Source: Bacteroidota bacterium (lineage in GTDB: Bacteria; Bacteroidota; Bacteroidia; Cytophagales; Cyclobacteriaceae). From it: 9,287 nucleotides of DNA. The stretch is from positions 1 to 9,287 of the forward strand of contig JAEZDW010000107.1 in NCBI GenBank assembly GCA_023417955.1, read 5' to 3'. The notes under the pieces were generated by a model. The model had not been told where the DNA came from, ran no database searches, and was given only the letters and a program-made list of their open reading frames with translations. Shown here in pieces: positions 6,176-9,287 of this stretch. Numbering within the stretch: the stretch's first letter is position 1; each line of letters opens with the position of its first letter. The position numbers were made by a program, and so were the translations under genes.

Positions 6176-6960
6176 TTCTGGTTGGGAGCACCCTGATCAT
6201 TTTACTCCTTACGGGCCTGATTGTGTTTGCGCTGTTCATCGGTCAGAAGCGGCGGTTCCTGTACAGGCAACAACTCACCGATATCAAGTACCAATACGAA
6301 CAGGAGGTACTCAAAACGCAATTGGAAACGCAGGCTCAGACATTCGAGACGATCTCACAAGAATTGCACGACAACGTAGGCACCCTGGTATCGCTTGCGA
6401 TTGTGCATCTTCGTCAGACTATCGAGAAAGATGCAACGGTTTCGATATCTGCCGATAAAAACCTCAGCGAATCGGCAAAGTTACTTGAGGAGGCCCTTAC
6501 TATCCTGCGGGATATATCGAAGAGCATGAACGTGGATCATATCACGCGCATCGGATTGGCAAATGCTTTCCGGGAGGAATTGAACAGAATTCAACGCACG
6601 AAAATATTTCGCACGGATTACAAACTAAATGGAGCGGAGTTTAGCATCGCACCACAGCATCAAATGATCATTTTCCGCATCGTGCAGGAGGCGCTGAATA
6701 ATATAGTGAAGCACGCGGATGGCGATTTTGTGGCAATGACGGTTTCCTTTGAGTCACCACGGCTTGAAATCCTTATTGAGGACAACGGCCGCGGTTTTGA
6801 CACCAAGACAGTGCAGGATTCATCGAATGGATCGGGTTTGTCAAACATGGTGAAACGTGCACGCATCATAGACGCCACCCTTGAGATCAGCGGTGCAAAT
6901 AAAAAGGGAACGCGCGTTCATCTTATTTACCCGTCGCCGCCGACAAAATCAATCCCATAA
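6145..6960 (+). CDS. Sensor histidine kinase, HisKA_3 (NarX/DesK-like) family
   Basis: 271 residues. One membrane helix (about 8-32) is followed by a basic stop-transfer segment (QKRRFLYRQQ), then a coiled coil (about 40-70) leading into the HisKA_3 domain with ETISQELHDNVGTLVSLA and phosphoacceptor His75. The ATPase domain shows the N box QEALNNIVKHA (181-191), G1 EDNGRGFD (212-219) and G2 NGSGLSNM (228-235). No PAS, GAF or periplasmic domain is present, so signal input must come from elsewhere, most likely the overlapping 7-helix protein. The start at 6145 lies inside the end of that gene (31-nt overlap). Its partner regulator begins 43 nt downstream. Family assignment is firm; the stimulus is unknown. 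Confidence 0.93.
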   Translation: MQDELSEVVLILVGSTLIILLLTGLIVFALFIGQKRRFLYRQQLTDIKYQYEQEVLKTQLETQAQTFETISQELHDNVGTLVSLAIVHLRQTIEKDATVSISADKNLSESAKLLEEALTILRDISKSMNVDHITRIGLANAFREELNRIQRTKIFRTDYKLNGAEFSIAPQHQMIIFRIVQEALNNIVKHADGDFVAMTVSFESPRLEILIEDNGRGFDTKTVQDSSNGSGLSNMVKRARIIDATLEISGANKKGTRVHLIYPSPPTKSIP

Positions 6961-7003
6961 ATCTGGGATATTTCAGATCAATAAATAAAACGAACTTGAA
7001 CAC

Positions 7004-7624
7004 ATGATTAAGACCGGAGTTGTTGAGGATGATCCACGCTACCGCGACCTGCTTCGCACAATCCTGTCGGGTCATGAAAAGATTCAGCCGGTTTTTGTGT
7101 TGGAAAACTGCCTGGACATATTGAATGAAGTCCGAAAGCACGAACCTGACGTTATTATAATGGATATCAACCTTCCGGTTAAGAGCGGCATTGAGGCTGT
7201 TGAAGAACTCAAACGCACTTATCCTTCCATAAGGATTCTTATGCTGACGGTCTTCGAAGACGAAGACAAAATCTTTACCGCCATCAAAGCGGGTGCCGAC
7301 GGATACCTGCTAAAGAAAGACTCACCACAGAAAGTACTCGATTCCATCTTCGATGTTTACGAGGGCAAATCGTCTATGAACGGAGTTATTGCGCGTAAGG
7401 TGTTTGAATACTTTCAAAAACCGGTGACCAGGAATCTCGAAGGCTACAACCTCACAAAACGGGAACTCGAAATTCTCGGTCTGCTCATAGACGGACTTAG
7501 TTACAAAGAAATCGCCGACAGGTGCAGCATTTCAGTTCAGACACTTAATTCACACATCAAAAATATCTATACAAAACTGGACGTGCACTCGCGCGCTGAA
7601 GTGTCTGCCAAATTCCGTCAATAG
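7004..7624 (+). CDS. Response regulator, NarL/FixJ family (receiver plus LuxR-type HTH)
   Basis: 206 residues, the standard length for this family. Receiver domain 1-120: acidic residues E8, D9 and D10, phosphoacceptor D54 in IIMDINLP, T82, K104. LuxR-type DNA-binding domain about 147-203, with LTKRELEILGLL, YKEIADRC and the recognition helix SVQTLNSHIKNIYTKLDVHSRAE. The recognition helix reads QTLNSH where VETVKTH or similar is common, so DNA preference may be shifted. Expected to be phosphorylated by the HisKA_3 kinase 43 nt upstream and to activate transcription as a dimer. ATG at 7004 follows an A-rich leader with no Shine-Dalgarno. It closes the operon; target genes are not evident, the neighbouring hydroxylase gene being one possibility. 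Confidence 0.93.
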   Translation: MIKTGVVEDDPRYRDLLRTILSGHEKIQPVFVLENCLDILNEVRKHEPDVIIMDINLPVKSGIEAVEELKRTYPSIRILMLTVFEDEDKIFTAIKAGADGYLLKKDSPQKVLDSIFDVYEGKSSMNGVIARKVFEYFQKPVTRNLEGYNLTKRELEILGLLIDGLSYKEIADRCSISVQTLNSHIKNIYTKLDVHSRAEVSAKFRQ

Positions 7625-7646
7625 GATTTCAAAATGTATCACTGAT

Positions 7647-7671
7647 CGAATGCCATACTCATGGTATTTCG
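7647..7671. repeat. Short hairpin after the response-regulator gene
   Basis: CGAATGCCAT (7647-7656) pairs with ATGGTA and TTCG (7661-7671) across an ACTC loop, with one G-U pair and one bulged T. It sits 23 nt after the stop at 7624. There is no U-run, so terminator function is only possible. The related strings CGAATAGCATT (7670-7680) and CGATAGCATT (7682-7691) follow as a direct repeat. Confidence 0.4.
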
Positions 7672-7731
7672 AATAGCATTCCGATAGCATTTTACCGGAT
7701 ACTTGGGATGTTCTGCCCTTTGACGACGGGA

Positions 7732-7739
7732 TAATTTTG
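7732..7739 (+). promoter_or_regulatory. Bacteroidota-type -7 promoter element (TAATTTTG)
   Basis: Exact match to the Bacteroidota housekeeping -7 consensus TAnnTTTG, 21 nt before the ATG at 7760. A matching -33 TTTG at the usual distance is not present, so the promoter is tentative. If real, the 5' leader would be only about 10-15 nt. Confidence 0.4.
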
Positions 7740-7759
7740 CTTCCGTAAACGCAGCAGTT

Positions 7760-9287
7760 ATGGACAAAATATCCCAAATCACCGTGCCGGTATTTTTGGC
7801 ATCGATGATATTCGAGGCTATACTCAGTGCGCGCGAAAATCTGGACAATTTCGAAAAGGCGGATACGCGGACAAACATTACGATTGGAGCCATAGGGCTT
7901 GTTGTTAACATCATTGTCAAGGCGTTCTTCCTTTATGTGTTCAGTATTGTCAATCAATATGCGCTTTTCAGCATTCCAAAAACTTTTGCTGTAAGCATTG
8001 GCCTGTTTTTTATCCTGGATCTGTACCACTATTCATTTCACGTGCTGGGTCACAAATCGCGTTTCTTCTGGGCAATGCATGTGATTCACCATTCATCACG
8101 GAAGTTCAATTTGACGACGGCGCTACGGACACCATTTACAAATGCCGTTTTTCGTTTTGGCTTTATGACACCTCTCGCACTCATCGGTTTCGATTCAACG
8201 CTAATTCTTTTTTGTGATTCTATAATACTAACGGCGACGTTCTTTCAGCATACGGAAATTATTCGCAAATTGGGTTGGCTTGAATACATTTTCAGTACGC
8301 CGTCACATCATCGGGTACACCATGCCTGTGATGAGAAGTATATCGACAAGAATTTTGGTGGCATGTTAATTGTCTGGGATAAGGTGTTTGGAACGTTTCA
8401 GGTTGAAGAGGAAAAACCGACATATGGAATTACCAAACCAATTGATGAAAAGTCAGCTAATCGCGTAATAACGCAGGAGTTCAGGGATATGATAAAAGAT
8501 GTGGCAATCGCCTCCGGGTGGCGTGAAAAGTTAAAAGTTGTATTTGGATCTCCTGGCTACAAGCCTTCGATGAAAGTGCGCACCACCCATCGCGACCCGA
8601 ATTCAGCCAGCCTCCGAAGTGCGGCGATTTTGAGTATAATTTTCCTTACTTCGATTACTACAATCCGTGCCCAGGTTGACGAACGCATGCAAAAGTGCAT
8701 TGATCATGAGTCGCGCCATGATTATGCGTCCGCGTTGGCTTGCTATCGTCAGGTAATTGATACCGGGGTCCCGAACTCTGAAGCAACATGGCGGGCTGCG
8801 AGGATGATGGCGAATATCGCGGGGCATTCGACTGATCGTTCCGCAAAGTATAAGCAGGCAATGGAGGCACGCGATATGGCGCGACGTGCAATACAACTTG
8901 ACTCAAAGAGCAAAGATGCGCGACTGGCGTATATCATAAGCATGGGACTCCTTTCTGAGGCGGCGTCGAGTCCACGCGAGAAACTGCAAAACGCAAAGAT
9001 CATCCGCAGTGAGGCGGATGCACTGCTCAACATGGATTCCGCCTACGCTCCCGCCCACTATATTCTCGGCAAATGGCATTATGAACTCGCCAAACTCAAC
9101 TGGATCGAACGCCTTGCCTGTAATACGTTATTCGGCGGCCTGCCGGGAGACGTCTCGTTCGAGCGCTCCCTACGCTATCTGGAGAAAGCAATTGCTCTGC
9201 AGCCGGACTATATACTTTTTCATTATGCTAAAGCGTGCACCCTCTATGAGACGGGCAAATACGGTGATGCTATCCGCGAGCTTGAAC
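7760..9287 (+). CDS. Fatty-acid hydroxylase/sterol-desaturase domain fused in frame to an RMDN-like TPR domain (3' end outside window)
   Basis: 509 codons are open to the window edge. Residues 1-270 are a complete membrane di-iron hydroxylase: helices at about 5-22, 40-62, 74-90 and 136-160, and histidine motifs HVLGH (94-98), HVIHH (107-111), the QHTE His (164) and HHRVHH (183-188). Such enzymes hydroxylate or desaturate lipids using O2. Its usual C-terminal ending (WREKLKVVFGSPGYKPS, to 270) is followed without a stop by a basic stretch, a signal-peptide-like helix (about 286-303, ending IRAQ) and a helical-repeat domain from 305. WHYELAKLNWIERLACNTLFGG (split as 439-449 and 450-460) is the hallmark of the RMDN (regulator of microtubule dynamics-like) TPR family, whose bacterial members are normally separate exported proteins. 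An internal ATG at 8570 could start the second part alone. The upstream in-frame stop at 7721 supports the ATG at 7760. Domain calls are firm; the fusion as one protein is not proven. Confidence 0.8.
   Translation, partial: MDKISQITVPVFLASMIFEAILSARENLDNFEKADTRTNITIGAIGLVVNIIVKAFFLYVFSIVNQYALFSIPKTFAVSIGLFFILDLYHYSFHVLGHKSRFFWAMHVIHHSSRKFNLTTALRTPFTNAVFRFGFMTPLALIGFDSTLILFCDSIILTATFFQHTEIIRKLGWLEYIFSTPSHHRVHHACDEKYIDKNFGGMLIVWDKVFGTFQVEEEKPTYGITKPIDEKSANRVITQEFRDMIKDVAIASGWREKLKVVFGSPGYKPSMKVRTTHRDPNSASLRSAAILSIIFLTSITTIRAQVDERMQKCIDHESRHDYASALACYRQVIDTGVPNSEATWRAARMMANIAGHSTDRSAKYKQAMEARDMARRAIQLDSKSKDARLAYIISMGLLSEAASSPREKLQNAKIIRSEADALLNMDSAYAPAHYILGKWHYELAKLNWIERLACNTLFGGLPGDVSFERSLRYLEKAIALQPDYILFHYAKACTLYETGKYGDAIRELE

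Noticed and set aside
7550..8029. Minus-strand open frame of 159 codons
   Set aside because: It overlaps the end of the response-regulator gene and the start of the hydroxylase gene in antisense, with no recognisable domain.
8603..9033. Minus-strand open frames opposite the TPR domain
   Set aside because: They are shadows of the plus-strand frame, which carries a clear RMDN-like motif.

Overview
The window looks like a chromosomal piece from a Bacteroidota bacterium (Cytophagales/Chitinophagales type). This rests on the protein families: an NtrC/NtrY-like pair next to a MacB-type permease, a HisKA_3 kinase with a NarL-type regulator, and a recognisable Bacteroidota-only hypothetical family. 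Start codons also lack clear Shine-Dalgarno sites and often sit behind A-rich leaders. The taxonomy is inference; no rRNA or tRNA marker is present.

Left part (1-3806, all minus strand): a sigma-54 activator of the NtrC type (2430-3806) overlaps by 17 nt a membrane histidine kinase of the NtrY-like type (1013-2446). A gap of about 180 bp follows, then the N-terminal 277 codons of an ABC-transporter permease of the FtsX/MacB kind, which runs off the left edge (1-833). The ABC gene has a good sigma-54 promoter (908-893) and, about 85 bp upstream, a perfect palindrome (ATGAAACA, 6 nt, TGTTTCAT). A near-copy of the palindrome lies at the same distance upstream of a weaker sigma-54-like element in front of the regulator gene. 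The simplest reading is that the regulator activates both the transporter and its own operon.

Middle (3807-4468): a gene-free stretch of about 660 bp. It contains the regulator's control region, several inverted repeats of unknown role, and an A8-TT-A8 tract. A lone gene of a conserved Bacteroidota hypothetical family follows (4469-5278), then a long REP-like hairpin (5289-5357).

Right part (5519-7624, plus strand): a three-gene signalling operon. It encodes a 7-helix membrane protein, a HisKA_3 histidine kinase with no sensor domain of its own that overlaps it by 31 nt, and a NarL/FixJ-type response regulator. The membrane protein is probably the sensory half of a split sensor kinase.

Right edge (7760 to end): one uninterrupted frame reads through a complete fatty-acid hydroxylase/sterol-desaturase domain. 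It continues through a signal-peptide-like hydrophobic segment into an RMDN-like TPR domain and leaves the window still open. This apparent fusion, with a possible internal start at 8570, and the paired sigma-54 control regions are the two observations most worth following.
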